The translations under genes were made by a program, and so were the position numbers. Positions 18,298-25,959 of a DNA stretch of 64,000 nt are shown piece by piece. The notes below the pieces were generated by a model. The model had not been told where the DNA came from, ran no database searches, and saw nothing but the letters and a program-made list of their open reading frames with translations. This DNA comes from Pseudoruegeria sp. SHC-113 (GTDB lineage: Bacteria; Pseudomonadota; Alphaproteobacteria; Rhodobacterales; Rhodobacteraceae): positions 434,001 to 498,000 of the forward strand of contig NZ_JAHUBR010000001.1 of the NCBI RefSeq assembly GCF_025376885.1, read 5' to 3'. Every line of letters starts with the position of its first letter. Position 1 is the stretch's first letter.

Positions 18298-18951
18298 TCA
18301 ATACATCGAGGTCCGGTAGGCTTCTTCCAGCTTGCGATCCAGCGCGTCCATATCGGCCTTGGTGGCCGGTGCGCTGTTCGTCTGATCGTGGATGATGGTC
18401 ATCAGCGAGGGCAGGGCGCTGCGGTCCTGCCGCTCCTCCGGATCCCAGAGCCGTGAGCGCCGCAGCGCCTTGGCGCAATGCAAAAACACCTCCCGCACCC
18501 GCACGACGATACCAAGCGTCGGTGCGCGCCCGTTCACCGAAAGCGGGGCCAGCAGATCCGGGTCGCGCGTCAACAGGGCCTCGCCGTTCACGCGCAGGGT
18601 GTCCTCATAGCCGGGGATGAGAAACAGCAGCCCCACGGCGGGATTGCCCAGAATGTTGGAGAGCGTGTCGAGCCGGTTGTTGCCCGGGCGGTCGGGGATC
18701 AGCAGGGTGTGGGGATCAAGGATCCGCACAAAGCCGCGCGGATCGCCGCGCGGGCTGACATCCGCCGTGCCAGCCGCCGATTGTGTCCCGATGCAGAGAA
18801 ACGGCGCGCGTTCGATGAAGGCGCGTGCGTGGGGATCGATGTGATCGATGCACTTCTTCACCGCAATCTCGTGGGTTGGCGCGAAGCCGCTGCGCAGGGC
18901 CGCCTCGTCCGTCACGAGGAATTCTGGTTTCAGATCAAAGGTATCCGGCAT
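18298..18951 (-). CDS. Pyridoxamine-5'-phosphate oxidase-family (FMN-binding split barrel) protein
   Basis: A 217-aa member of the PPOX-like FMN-binding family. Typical segments are HARAFIERAPFLCIGTQSAAGTADVSPRGDPRGFVRILD (about residues 42-80) and RPGNNRLDTLSNILGNPAVGLLFLIPG (88-114), with a conserved NGEA/RVREVF core. It would bind flavin in the cytoplasm; members of this subgroup have no assigned substrate, and genuine PNP oxidase activity is unlikely for this branch. It lies 44 bp downstream of the di-heme peroxidase gene on the same strand and so probably belongs to the end of the xylB-xylA-galM transcript, though no metabolic link is obvious. Confidence 0.85.
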   Translation of the reverse strand: MPDTFDLKPEFLVTDEAALRSGFAPTHEIAVKKCIDHIDPHARAFIERAPFLCIGTQSAAGTADVSPRGDPRGFVRILDPHTLLIPDRPGNNRLDTLSNILGNPAVGLLFLIPGYEDTLRVNGEALLTRDPDLLAPLSVNGRAPTLGIVVRVREVFLHCAKALRRSRLWDPEERQDRSALPSLMTIIHDQTNSAPATKADMDALDRKLEEAYRTSMY

Positions 18952-18995
18952 CGCGTGTCACTCCCTTTGGTTCGCGGACGGCTGCCTTTCCGCCC

Positions 18996-20315
18996 CTATT
19001 TCGGCACGGGCAGCCCGCTTGGCACTTTTTTCGGTACGCCGAGCCGCCCCTTGATGGCCTGCGGATCCTCCAGCGCGGCGAGGAAGGCGAGGATCTGCGC
19101 CACCTGCGCATCGCTCAATTCGCGCGCGGGCAGATCGCTGGCCAGCGCGATGGCCTGCACCTCTTCCGGGCGGTCCAACACCCAGCTGTCGATGCCGGGG
19201 TCATGGCCTTCGGGCAGCGCGGGCAGATCGGCCAGCGCGATGTCGTAGCTCATCAGCCAGCCTTCCGGATCCAGATGGTGGCGGACCACATCTTCCAGCG
19301 CGGCATAGGCGCCGGTGTGGCCGTAGGGGGCGGTGTGGGTTACGTTGCGCAAGGAGGGCGTGCGGAAACGGTAGGCATCCTCCTCGCGGCCCGTCACGCG
19401 CATGCGGCCCATGTCGCGGTGGTGATCCTCGAACCGTGCCGCTTTGCCGGGGCCGAACTGGGGCATGGCGATGGCGTGGAAGCTGTGGTCCGTCTGGAAG
19501 CGGCCCGCGTGGCAGTCGGCACAGCCTGCTTCGCCATAAAACAGCTCCATCCCGGCCAGCGCGTCGCCGGTCAGCGGGGCTTCGCCGCGCAGGTGCTGAT
19601 CGAAGGCGGAATTGTCCGCGCGCCATTCCTCGGCGATGAAATCGGCCACGACGTTGGCGATGTCGGTAAAGCCCACAGGCGCGCCTTCGCCCAGCAGGGC
19701 GTCGAAGCGTTTGCGATATTCAGGGATCGCCGCCACGCGTTCGGCAATCTGCGCCCAAGCCCCGCCCTCATGGGTCAGTTGCCCCAGCCGCACCGCCTGG
19801 GAGATCGGATTCTCGGAGTAATGCCCGGCCATCTCATCAGCCGACAGCACCGGGAACATCGCCTGCGCTGAAAGCACGCTCTGGAAACCGGCGACCATCT
19901 CTGCCCCGAGCGGCGTGCGGATGCCGCCGGGCTTGTTCGGGTCGGCCTCAAGGCGGCCATCGTGGAACATCACGGTGAACTCGGCTGCGCCAAGGTTGAA
20001 CAGCGCCGGCGCGTTGCGGGGGATGCGCTCTTCGGGCGGGTTGTCGGGATCAACCTTTCGCTCCGGGCCAAGCCCGATGCCGCCATCGCCGATGGCGAGC
20101 GACACGCCATCGCCGGTGCCGAATTTCGGGTGGTGGCAGGTGCCGCAGGCGACCTCCTGATTGCCCGACAGCACCGGATCGTAAAACAGCAGCCAGCCCA
20201 GCTCCACCGCCGCCGGATCGCGCGGAGTGAAGGCGCCCTCGGGCAGCAGGGGCTGCGCGGCGGCGGGCAGCGCGAGGAAGGCCGCGGCGGCGGCAAAGCG
20301 TGCGGCGCGGATCAT
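18996..20315 (-). CDS. Periplasmic di-heme cytochrome c peroxidase (CcpA/MauG family)
   Basis: A 439-aa exported di-heme protein. Residues 1-20 are a signal peptide ending in ALPAAAQP. Two c-type heme sites are present, CGTCH (near residue 57) and CADCH (near residue 260). The first domain has the ELGWLLFYDPVLSGNQEVACGTCHHP pattern of bacterial cytochrome c peroxidases, and PSLRNVTHTAPYGHTGAYAALEDVV is the usual C-terminal signature. It should reduce hydrogen peroxide with electrons from small cytochromes, or act as a MauG-like oxidase. Its ATG overlaps the galM stop (ATGA), placing it in the xylose/galM operon, an unusual neighbourhood for a peroxidase. Confidence 0.92.
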   Translation of the reverse strand: MIRAARFAAAAAFLALPAAAQPLLPEGAFTPRDPAAVELGWLLFYDPVLSGNQEVACGTCHHPKFGTGDGVSLAIGDGGIGLGPERKVDPDNPPEERIPRNAPALFNLGAAEFTVMFHDGRLEADPNKPGGIRTPLGAEMVAGFQSVLSAQAMFPVLSADEMAGHYSENPISQAVRLGQLTHEGGAWAQIAERVAAIPEYRKRFDALLGEGAPVGFTDIANVVADFIAEEWRADNSAFDQHLRGEAPLTGDALAGMELFYGEAGCADCHAGRFQTDHSFHAIAMPQFGPGKAARFEDHHRDMGRMRVTGREEDAYRFRTPSLRNVTHTAPYGHTGAYAALEDVVRHHLDPEGWLMSYDIALADLPALPEGHDPGIDSWVLDRPEEVQAIALASDLPARELSDAQVAQILAFLAALEDPQAIKGRLGVPKKVPSGLPVPK

Positions 20316-21328
20316 GCGGGGGTGGCTCCTGCAGTAAGCTCCAGCTCCAGAACTTGCAGATAGGGCTGGTCGGGTGTTGCGATGATCGACGGAAATTGCG
20401 ACTTGTTCACCGAATCCGGGCTGTGCTGCGGTTCAAGGCAGAGCCCGCCGAAGGGGTGATAGCTGCGGCCATCAAGGCCGCCGTGGATGTCGCCAAGAGC
20501 AGACGCCGTATAGGTCTGGATCGCGGGCTGATCGGTGATGAGCGCAAGCGACAGCCCGTTGGGCGCGGTGAGCCGTGCGGCGGGTTGCGCCGGGTCACGG
20601 CCCGCGCGCAGCAGGATGTTGCCGTCCATCCCCTTCAGCTCGGGATCGCGTGCGCGCATCACGGTGGGCTGGCGATAATCCATATGCGCAGGCAGGGGCG
20701 CGACCTCTCCGGTGGGGATCAGATCTTGGGCCACGGGCGTCCACTCGCCACCGTCCAGATACAGCTGGTGATCCCAGATCGGCCCTTCGCCCATCAGGTT
20801 GTAATAGGCGTGCTGGGCGAGGCAGATCGGCGTCGGGCGATCCACCGTGGCGCGCATCTCGTAGCGCAGCCGCCCACCCTTGAGCGCAACGGTGATGGCA
20901 AAATCGGCCACGCCGGGAAAGCCCTCTTCGCCATCGGGCGAGCGATAGGTGAAGCGCGCGGCATTGGCCGCGGTATCAAGCTCCACGGCCATGTTGCGCT
21001 GGCTGAGGCCGCCCGCCCCGCCGTGCAGCATGTTCGCGCCTTCGTTGGCGGGCAGGGAGTAGGCCTGCCCGTCCAGCGTGAAGCGCGCGCCGCCGATGCG
21101 GTTGGCCACGCGCCCCACGATCACGCCCAGATAGCGGCTGTTGGCCAGATAATCGAGCGGATCATCCAGCCCCAGCACCACGGGCTGATCGACACCACCA
21201 TGGGCGATGCGCCAATCCTGCAGGGCGACGCCGAGCGAGAGCAGGCAGACTTCCTGCGCGCCCTCTTCCAGAACAACCCGCTGCATCTGCCCGCCACCGG
21301 GCAGATCAATCGCCTGAAGCCTGCTCAT
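20312..21328 (-). CDS. galM: Aldose 1-epimerase (mutarotase)
   Basis: A 338-aa aldose 1-epimerase that interconverts alpha and beta anomers of sugars such as xylose, galactose or glucose. The family elements are visible: GVIVGRVANRIGGARFTLDGQAYSLPANEGANMLHGG (about residues 68-104), the catalytic histidine region AQHAYYNLMGEG, and the catalytic glutamate in GGLCLEPQHSPDSVN. There is no signal peptide, so it is cytoplasmic. It lies 31 bp downstream of xylA and overlaps the peroxidase gene by 4 bp. Its place in the xyl operon suggests it feeds the correct xylose anomer to xylose isomerase. Confidence 0.94.
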   Translation of the reverse strand: MSRLQAIDLPGGGQMQRVVLEEGAQEVCLLSLGVALQDWRIAHGGVDQPVVLGLDDPLDYLANSRYLGVIVGRVANRIGGARFTLDGQAYSLPANEGANMLHGGAGGLSQRNMAVELDTAANAARFTYRSPDGEEGFPGVADFAITVALKGGRLRYEMRATVDRPTPICLAQHAYYNLMGEGPIWDHQLYLDGGEWTPVAQDLIPTGEVAPLPAHMDYRQPTVMRARDPELKGMDGNILLRAGRDPAQPAARLTAPNGLSLALITDQPAIQTYTASALGDIHGGLDGRSYHPFGGLCLEPQHSPDSVNKSQFPSIIATPDQPYLQVLELELTAGATPA

Positions 21329-21359
21329 CGTCCTGTGCCCTGCTGTTGGCGGAGCCGCT

Positions 21360-22667
21360 TCAGACGAAGCGGTTCCAGAGGTTTTCGAGGTATTCCTGCT
21401 TGCCCGAACGCGGCTCGGGGTTCACGCCCGAGGTTGCCACGTAATCGGCCATCTCTTCCAGCGTATAGCCGCCCGAGAGGATCTTCTGCCCCTGATCGCC
21501 TTTCCAGCCTGCGTAGCGGTCGGCCACGAAAGCGTCATAGGTGCCGTCTTCGATCACGGCGGCGGCGGCTTTCAGGCCACGGGCGCAGACGTCCATCCCG
21601 CCCACATGGGCCATCAGCAGATCTTCGGCGTCGAGCGACTGGCGGCGCAGCTTGGCATCGAAGTTGGTGCCGCCGTTGCCAAAGCCCCCGGCTTTCAGGA
21701 TGTGGTAATAGGCCATCGCCACTTCCGGCACGTTGTTGGGGAACTGGTCGGTGTCCCAGCCGGATTGGTAATCATTGCGGTTCATGTCGATGGAGCCGAA
21801 GATGCCCAGAGCCGCCGCCGTGGCGATTTCATGCTCGAAACTGTGCCCGGCGAGGATCGCGTGGCCCTGCTCGATGTTCATCTTCACTTCGTTTTCCAGC
21901 CCGTGGCGCTTGAGGAAGCCGTAGACGGTGGCCACGTCGTAATCATACTGGTGCTTGGAGGGCTCCTGCGGCTTGGGCTCTACGAGGATGTCGCCCTTGA
22001 AGCCGATCTTGTGCTTGTACTCCACCACCATGTTCAGCATCCGGCCCATCTGCGCGTCTTCCTGCGCAAGATCTGTGTTGAGCAGGGTTTCATAGCCTTC
22101 GCGCCCGCCCCAGAGCACGTAGTTCTCCCCGCCAAGGCGCTGGGTGGCGTCCATGCAGGTCTTGATGGTGGCGGCGGAGAAGGCAAAGACCTCTGGGTCC
22201 GGGTTGGTGGAGGCCCCGGCCATGAAGCGGCGGTGGGTGAAGAGGTTCGCGGTGCCCCAGAGGAGCTTCATGCCCGTCTCTTCCTGCTTCTTGGCGAAGA
22301 CGTCCACGATCTCGTTCAGGGCCTTGGTGTTGTCGGCGAAATTGCCCATCTCCGGGCGCACGTCGGCGTCGTGGAAGCAGTAGTAGGGGGCACCCAGCGC
22401 GGTGAACATCTCAAACGCCACATCGGCTTTCAGCTTGGCTTTCGCCATTTCGTCACCGAACCACGGGCGGTCAAAGGTCTGGCCGCCGAACGGGTCGCCA
22501 CCGGGCCAGGCGAAGCTGTGCCAATAGGCGATGGCGAAGCGCAGGTGATCCTCAAGGCGCTTGCCCATGACAACCTCATCCGGGTTGTAGTGGCGGAAGG
22601 CCAGCGGGTTGGTGCTTTCGGGGCCTTCGTAGGCGATCTTGTCGACGGGGAAAAATCCGGTGCTCAT
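21360..22667 (-). CDS. xylA: Xylose isomerase
   Basis: A 435-aa class II xylose isomerase converting D-xylose to D-xylulose in the cytoplasm. The catalytic histidine lies in [12 protein letters not shown] (near residue 100). Metal-binding and substrate segments follow: [56 protein letters not shown], and [16 protein letters not shown]. The length is standard for the E. coli-like class. Its ATG overlaps the xylB stop by 4 bp (ATGA), so the two are translationally coupled, and galM follows 31 bp later. Expression should be driven by the promoter and operator upstream of xylB. Confidence 0.97.
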   Translation of the reverse strand: MSTGFFPVDKIAYEGPESTNPLAFRHYNPDEVVMGKRLEDHLRFAIAYWHSFAWPGGDPFGGQTFDRPWFGDEMAKAKLKADVAFEMFTALGAPYYCFHDADVRPEMGNFADNTKALNEIVDVFAKKQEETGMKLLWGTANLFTHRRFMAGASTNPDPEVFAFSAATIKTCMDATQRLGGENYVLWGGREGYETLLNTDLAQEDAQMGRMLNMVVEYKHKIGFKGDILVEPKPQEPSKHQYDYDVATVYGFLKRHGLENEVKMNIEQGHAILAGHSFEHEIATAAALGIFGSIDMNRNDYQSGWDTDQFPNNVPEVAMAYYHILKAGGFGNGGTNFDAKLRRQSLDAEDLLMAHVGGMDVCARGLKAAAAVIEDGTYDAFVADRYAGWKGDQGQKILSGGYTLEEMADYVATSGVNPEPRSGKQEYLENLWNRFV

Positions 22668-24118
22668 GGGTTCAATGCCTTCAGTGCAGGGTAAAGCGCG
22701 CGATACTGGGCGAAGGCCGTCTCATAGGCCTCGGCCAGATCGGCACGCGGTTCGATGGTTTCGGCCACTTGGGGCCGGGTCATGATATCGGCCGGGGCGG
22801 CGCCTGTGTGGCCCACCATGGCCAGCCGGGCCGCGCCCAGCGCCGCGCCGAAATCGCCCGCCTCGGGCAGATCGACGGGGATGTGCAGAAGCGTTGCGAT
22901 CAGCTCCACCCAGTAGCGGCTGCGGGAGCCGCCGCCGATGGCCAGCACGCGCGAAAGATCGGTGCCGGTGCCTTTCAGCGCCTCATAATTGTCGCGCAGG
23001 GCAAAGCCCACGCCCTCCATCACCGCCTGCGTCAGCGCGGCGTGATCGGTGGCAATTTCAAGCCCGGTAAAAGCGCCGCGGATGCGGCTGTCGTTGTGGG
23101 GGGTGCGCTCGCCGGAGAGATAGGGCAGGAAGCGCACCGCGCCGGGGCCGGCGATCTGGTTGCCGAGAAGGCCGGAAAGCTCCGCCGGGCTCTTGCCGAG
23201 GTTGCCCGAGAGCCAGTTCATACAGTCCGTGGCGGCAAGGATCACGCCCATCTGGTACCACGTGCCGGGGATGGCGTGGCAGAAGGTATGGACAGCACTT
23301 GCCGGATCCGGCGCGAAGCTGCCCTTGGCGGCCAGCACCACGCCGGAGGTGCCAAGCGAGACGAAACCGTCACCTTCCGTGAAGCAGCCCACGCCGCAGG
23401 CCGCCACGGCGTTGTCGCCGCCGCCGCCCACCACGACGCAGGGCCCGCTGATGCCCCACTCCGAGGTCAGCGCGGGGCGCAGCATCCCGGCCACCTCGCT
23501 GCCTTCCACAAGATCGGGCATCTGATCGCGGCGCATGCCGGATTTTTCCAGAAGCTCCGCCGACCAATCCCGCGCGCCGACATCGAGCCAGCTCGTGCCC
23601 GCACAATCCGACATATCCCCCGCGATCTCGCCGGTGAGCCAGAGCCGCAGGTAATCCTTCGGCAGCAGCACCTTGGCGACCTTGGCGAAGGTCTCGGGCT
23701 CGTGCTTGGCAAGCCACGACAGCTTGGGCGCGGTGAAGCCGGGAAAGACGATGTTGCCGGAGATCTCCCGAAAGCCCGGTGTGGCGTCCAGCTCGGCGGC
23801 TTCCACGGCAGAGCGGGTGTCGTTCCACAGGATACAGGAGCGCAGCACGCCGCCATTGGCATCCAGCAGCACCGCGCCGTGCATATGGCCCGAAAGCCCG
23901 ATGCCCTTGAGCGCCGAAAGCTCTGCCGGGTGGCGCGCTTTCAGCTCGCCCAAAGCGCCTTCGCAGGCGGCAATCCATTCCGCCGGATCCTGCTCGCTCC
24001 AGCCCGAGTGCGGGTGCTGCACGGTGCAGGCGCGCTCGGCTGCGCCAATGATCGCTCCGCCAGCGTCCACGAGCAGCGCGCGCAGCCCGGACGTGCCGAG
24101 ATCCAATCCCAGATACAT
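22664..24118 (-). CDS. xylB: Xylulokinase
   Basis: A 484-aa FGGY-family kinase phosphorylating D-xylulose to xylulose 5-phosphate. The N-terminal phosphate-binding motif is [31 protein letters not shown] (about residues 77-89) carries the substrate contact, [14 protein letters not shown] (near 240) has the catalytic aspartate, and [23 protein letters not shown] is the FGGY C-terminal signature. The start has GGGAGG about 6 nt upstream. It is the first gene of the xylB-xylA-galM operon and lies just downstream of a good promoter with an overlapping palindromic operator. No xylose transporter or XylR gene is in the window. Confidence 0.97.
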   Translation of the reverse strand: MYLGLDLGTSGLRALLVDAGGAIIGAAERACTVQHPHSGWSEQDPAEWIAACEGALGELKARHPAELSALKGIGLSGHMHGAVLLDANGGVLRSCILWNDTRSAVEAAELDATPGFREISGNIVFPGFTAPKLSWLAKHEPETFAKVAKVLLPKDYLRLWLTGEIAGDMSDCAGTSWLDVGARDWSAELLEKSGMRRDQMPDLVEGSEVAGMLRPALTSEWGISGPCVVVGGGGDNAVAACGVGCFTEGDGFVSLGTSGVVLAAKGSFAPDPASAVHTFCHAIPGTWYQMGVILAATDCMNWLSGNLGKSPAELSGLLGNQIAGPGAVRFLPYLSGERTPHNDSRIRGAFTGLEIATDHAALTQAVMEGVGFALRDNYEALKGTGTDLSRVLAIGGGSRSRYWVELIATLLHIPVDLPEAGDFGAALGAARLAMVGHTGAAPADIMTRPQVAETIEPRADLAEAYETAFAQYRALYPALKALNP

Positions 24119-24186
24119 CTTTGCCTCCCAAATGCCGCGATCCGTGGCGCGCGTCCTCCTCAGGTGCGGGCCTTCGCGGCAGCTTT

Positions 24187-24205
24187 TATTTTAGCTGTTA
24201 AAATA
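24187..24205. promoter_or_regulatory. Palindromic operator at the xylB promoter
   Basis: TATTTTAGCTGTTAAAATA is a perfect 7-bp inverted repeat around a 5-bp centre. It starts at the -10 element of the xylB promoter and covers the expected transcription start, where a repressor would block initiation. Its AT-rich form resembles operators of ROK-type sugar repressors (NagC/Mlc/XylR), so a xylose-responsive repressor encoded elsewhere is a good guess. Confidence 0.7.
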
Positions 24206-24233
24206 TATAGGAGAGAGTCGCGGGGGCTGTCAA
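24204..24233 (-). promoter_or_regulatory. Sigma70-type promoter of xylB-xylA-galM
   Basis: Read leftward, TTGACA (24233-24228), an 18-bp spacer and TATATA (24209-24204) form a near-consensus promoter that stands out in this GC-rich sequence. It is about 85 bp upstream of the xylB ATG and overlaps the palindromic operator. Confidence 0.75.
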
Positions 24234-24254
24234 TGACTCTTCACAGTGCTCCGC

Positions 24255-25574
24255 TCAGGGATCGGCCCGCAAGAGCGCGCCAAGGGCGGTGACATCCGCC
24301 GCCCCGGCAAGCCCCATGACGGCCTGTGAAACAGCCTCTGCCATAGGCAGGCCGAGCAGGGCTATGGATTTCTCCCGCAGGCGCAAGGCTTTGCTATGCA
24401 GGGAGATTTCCGCGTTCAGATCATGGTGGGCCTCGCGCGTTTGCCCCGTGTTCAGCCGCAGGGACACGTGGGAGGCGCTTTCGGCAATGCCCTCGTCAGC
24501 AACCACCTCCACGCGGTCACGCAGGGCGGTGAGCGTGGGCAGGGCGCAGGTCTCATCCGAGAAGCTCTCCAATGCGCCGGTTTCTACCCCGGCCAGCGCC
24601 ATCGCCGCCGTGAGCCGGTAGCTGAACTTCGCCTCAAGCCCGGTCTGGGGGTTAGCGATGTTGCACACGCTCAGCCAGCGCGGGTGGGTGTGGATCTGGA
24701 CAGAGTCGATGGTCTCCAGATCCTCGACGGGCAAAAGCGCGCGCAGGGCTTCAAGCGCGGCATGGGTGCCGTGGCAGCAGGCGTGGAACTTGTAGGAGGT
24801 GCCTTCCAGCACGAAGACTTCCCCCAGCCCGGCGAGCGCTTCCCTGTTCGCCTCACCGTGGTGCGTTTCGCCAAAACCCTGCGGTCCGTCCAGCCCCGCA
24901 GGCGTGCTGCCCATGCCGAAGGCCACCAGAAGCGCGGCCTCGACGCCCGCACTGGCGGCCTGACCGGCGTTATAGGGTTTGCCCATGGTGCCAAACTGGC
25001 TTTTCAGCCCCGCCGCGCGGGTGGAGGCCAGCCCGATCACCTGAGCCATCTGCGCCCGATCGAGCTTCAAGAGCCGCCCCGCCGCCAGCGCAGCGCCGAA
25101 ACAGCCGGCCGTGGCTGTCTGGTGGTAGCCCACCTGATAATGCGCCCGGCCCAGCCAATGGCCGATCCGGCAACTGGCCTCATAGCCCAACACGCAGGCC
25201 GCAAGGAACTCCGCGCCGGTCGCGCCCTGCCGTTCGGCCACGGCCAGTGCGGCGGGAAAGACCGTGACGCTCGGGTGGCCGATGTGGAGGAAATGCGTGT
25301 CGTCGTAATCCAGCGCATGGCTCGTGGTGCCGTTCAGCAGCGCCGCCGCGCGGGCGGGCAGCCGCTGCGCCTGCCCGAAGCCGCTTGCCTCGCCCATGCC
25401 AGCCTCCGCCAGCACCAGATCGGCCACGATCCGGGACACTGGCTCCTCGATCCCGGCGCGCCCCACGCTGAGCCAGTCGAGCAAGGAGAGCCGGATCACG
25501 GCGCGCGCGCTTTCGGGCAGGGCACTTTCTGGCGTCTCGGTCACGAATCCGGCGATGGCATCGGTGAATGACAT
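24255..25574 (-). CDS. MmgE/PrpD-family protein
   Basis: A 439-aa member of the MmgE/PrpD family, which includes 2-methylcitrate dehydratase and cis-aconitate decarboxylase. Characteristic segments are LLNGTTSHALDYDDTHFLHIGHPSVTVFPAALAVAERQG (about residues 79-117), VGYHQTATAGCFGAALAAGRLL, GLKSQFGTMGKPYNAGQAASAGVEAALLV, and KFHACCHGTHAALEALRAL. No prpB, prpC or other methylcitrate genes are nearby, so a specific substrate cannot be named. It is the last gene before the xylB promoter region on the same strand. Upstream is a 381-bp gap containing a leftward-facing terminator-like hairpin. Confidence 0.88.
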   Translation of the reverse strand: MSFTDAIAGFVTETPESALPESARAVIRLSLLDWLSVGRAGIEEPVSRIVADLVLAEAGMGEASGFGQAQRLPARAAALLNGTTSHALDYDDTHFLHIGHPSVTVFPAALAVAERQGATGAEFLAACVLGYEASCRIGHWLGRAHYQVGYHQTATAGCFGAALAAGRLLKLDRAQMAQVIGLASTRAAGLKSQFGTMGKPYNAGQAASAGVEAALLVAFGMGSTPAGLDGPQGFGETHHGEANREALAGLGEVFVLEGTSYKFHACCHGTHAALEALRALLPVEDLETIDSVQIHTHPRWLSVCNIANPQTGLEAKFSYRLTAAMALAGVETGALESFSDETCALPTLTALRDRVEVVADEGIAESASHVSLRLNTGQTREAHHDLNAEISLHSKALRLREKSIALLGLPMAEAVSQAVMGLAGAADVTALGALLRADP

Positions 25575-25806
25575 GGGCTAGACCTCCGTCGGGCAGGGTG
25601 CGGCGCGCCTGATGCGGCCAATCGGCAGGAAATCACGCTTGTGCGGCCCTGCCAACCAGACGCGGGCGCGCAAAAAATTGCTGCCCCCATGTGGGAAGCA
25701 ATTTGCCCGACGCGCTTGGAAAACCATTTTGTTTTGCAGCCCGCGTGTGGATCAATTTTCATACATTCCCCAAACTGGACGGAACATTTGGCCAATCTGG
25801 AGTCAT
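25575..25806. other. Intergenic region upstream of MmgE/PrpD gene and soeABC
   Basis: This is the longest gap in the window: 381 bp between the two divergent genes, of which the last ~150 bp hold a possible small ORF. It contains a hairpin with a T run facing leftward (25671-25705) and an AT-rich stretch (about 25720-25830) likely to hold the soe promoter. No clear -35/-10 pair could be fixed. Confidence 0.5.
25671..25705 (-). terminator. Leftward rho-independent terminator-like hairpin
   Basis: On the minus strand AAATTGCT pairs with AGCAATTT, with further CCC/GGG pairing inside the stem, and TTTTTT follows. It lies about 100 bp upstream of the MmgE/PrpD start and faces that gene, so it could end a short leader or small RNA transcribed leftward, or act as an attenuator. 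Confidence 0.55.
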
Positions 25807-25959
25807 ATGCGAAGATTTTTTAATCGCTTTCGAACCCTTGAAGCGCGTATGACTGCCCTCAACGCGCAAACAATGGCCCCGGGCGCAGCCCGTGGCCAAC
25901 GCGGGCCGTGGCAGCCGGCCTGCAAGCAAGCCAAGCGGGAGGCCGGTACAGCCGCATGA
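25807..25959 (+). CDS. Possible 50-aa leader peptide coupled to soeA
   Basis: A 50-codon frame begins at ATG 25807 with GGAG 4 nt upstream and ends in a TGA that overlaps the soeA ATG (ATGA). The peptide starts MRRFFNRFRTLEARMTALNA and is rich in Arg, Lys and Ala with no hydrophobic segment. The ribosome site and the coupling overlap are the support. Its lack of any recognised family and short length leave a fair chance that it is chance sequence. If translated it would couple ribosomes to soeA. Confidence 0.35.
   Translation: MRRFFNRFRTLEARMTALNAQTMAPGAARGQRGPWQPACKQAKREAGTAA

Noticed and set aside
25612-25959. A longer 115-residue version of the leader ORF upstream of soeA
   Set aside because: Its start has no ribosome site and its first half runs through the terminator-like hairpin. 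Only the part from ATG 25807 has support, and even that is tentative.
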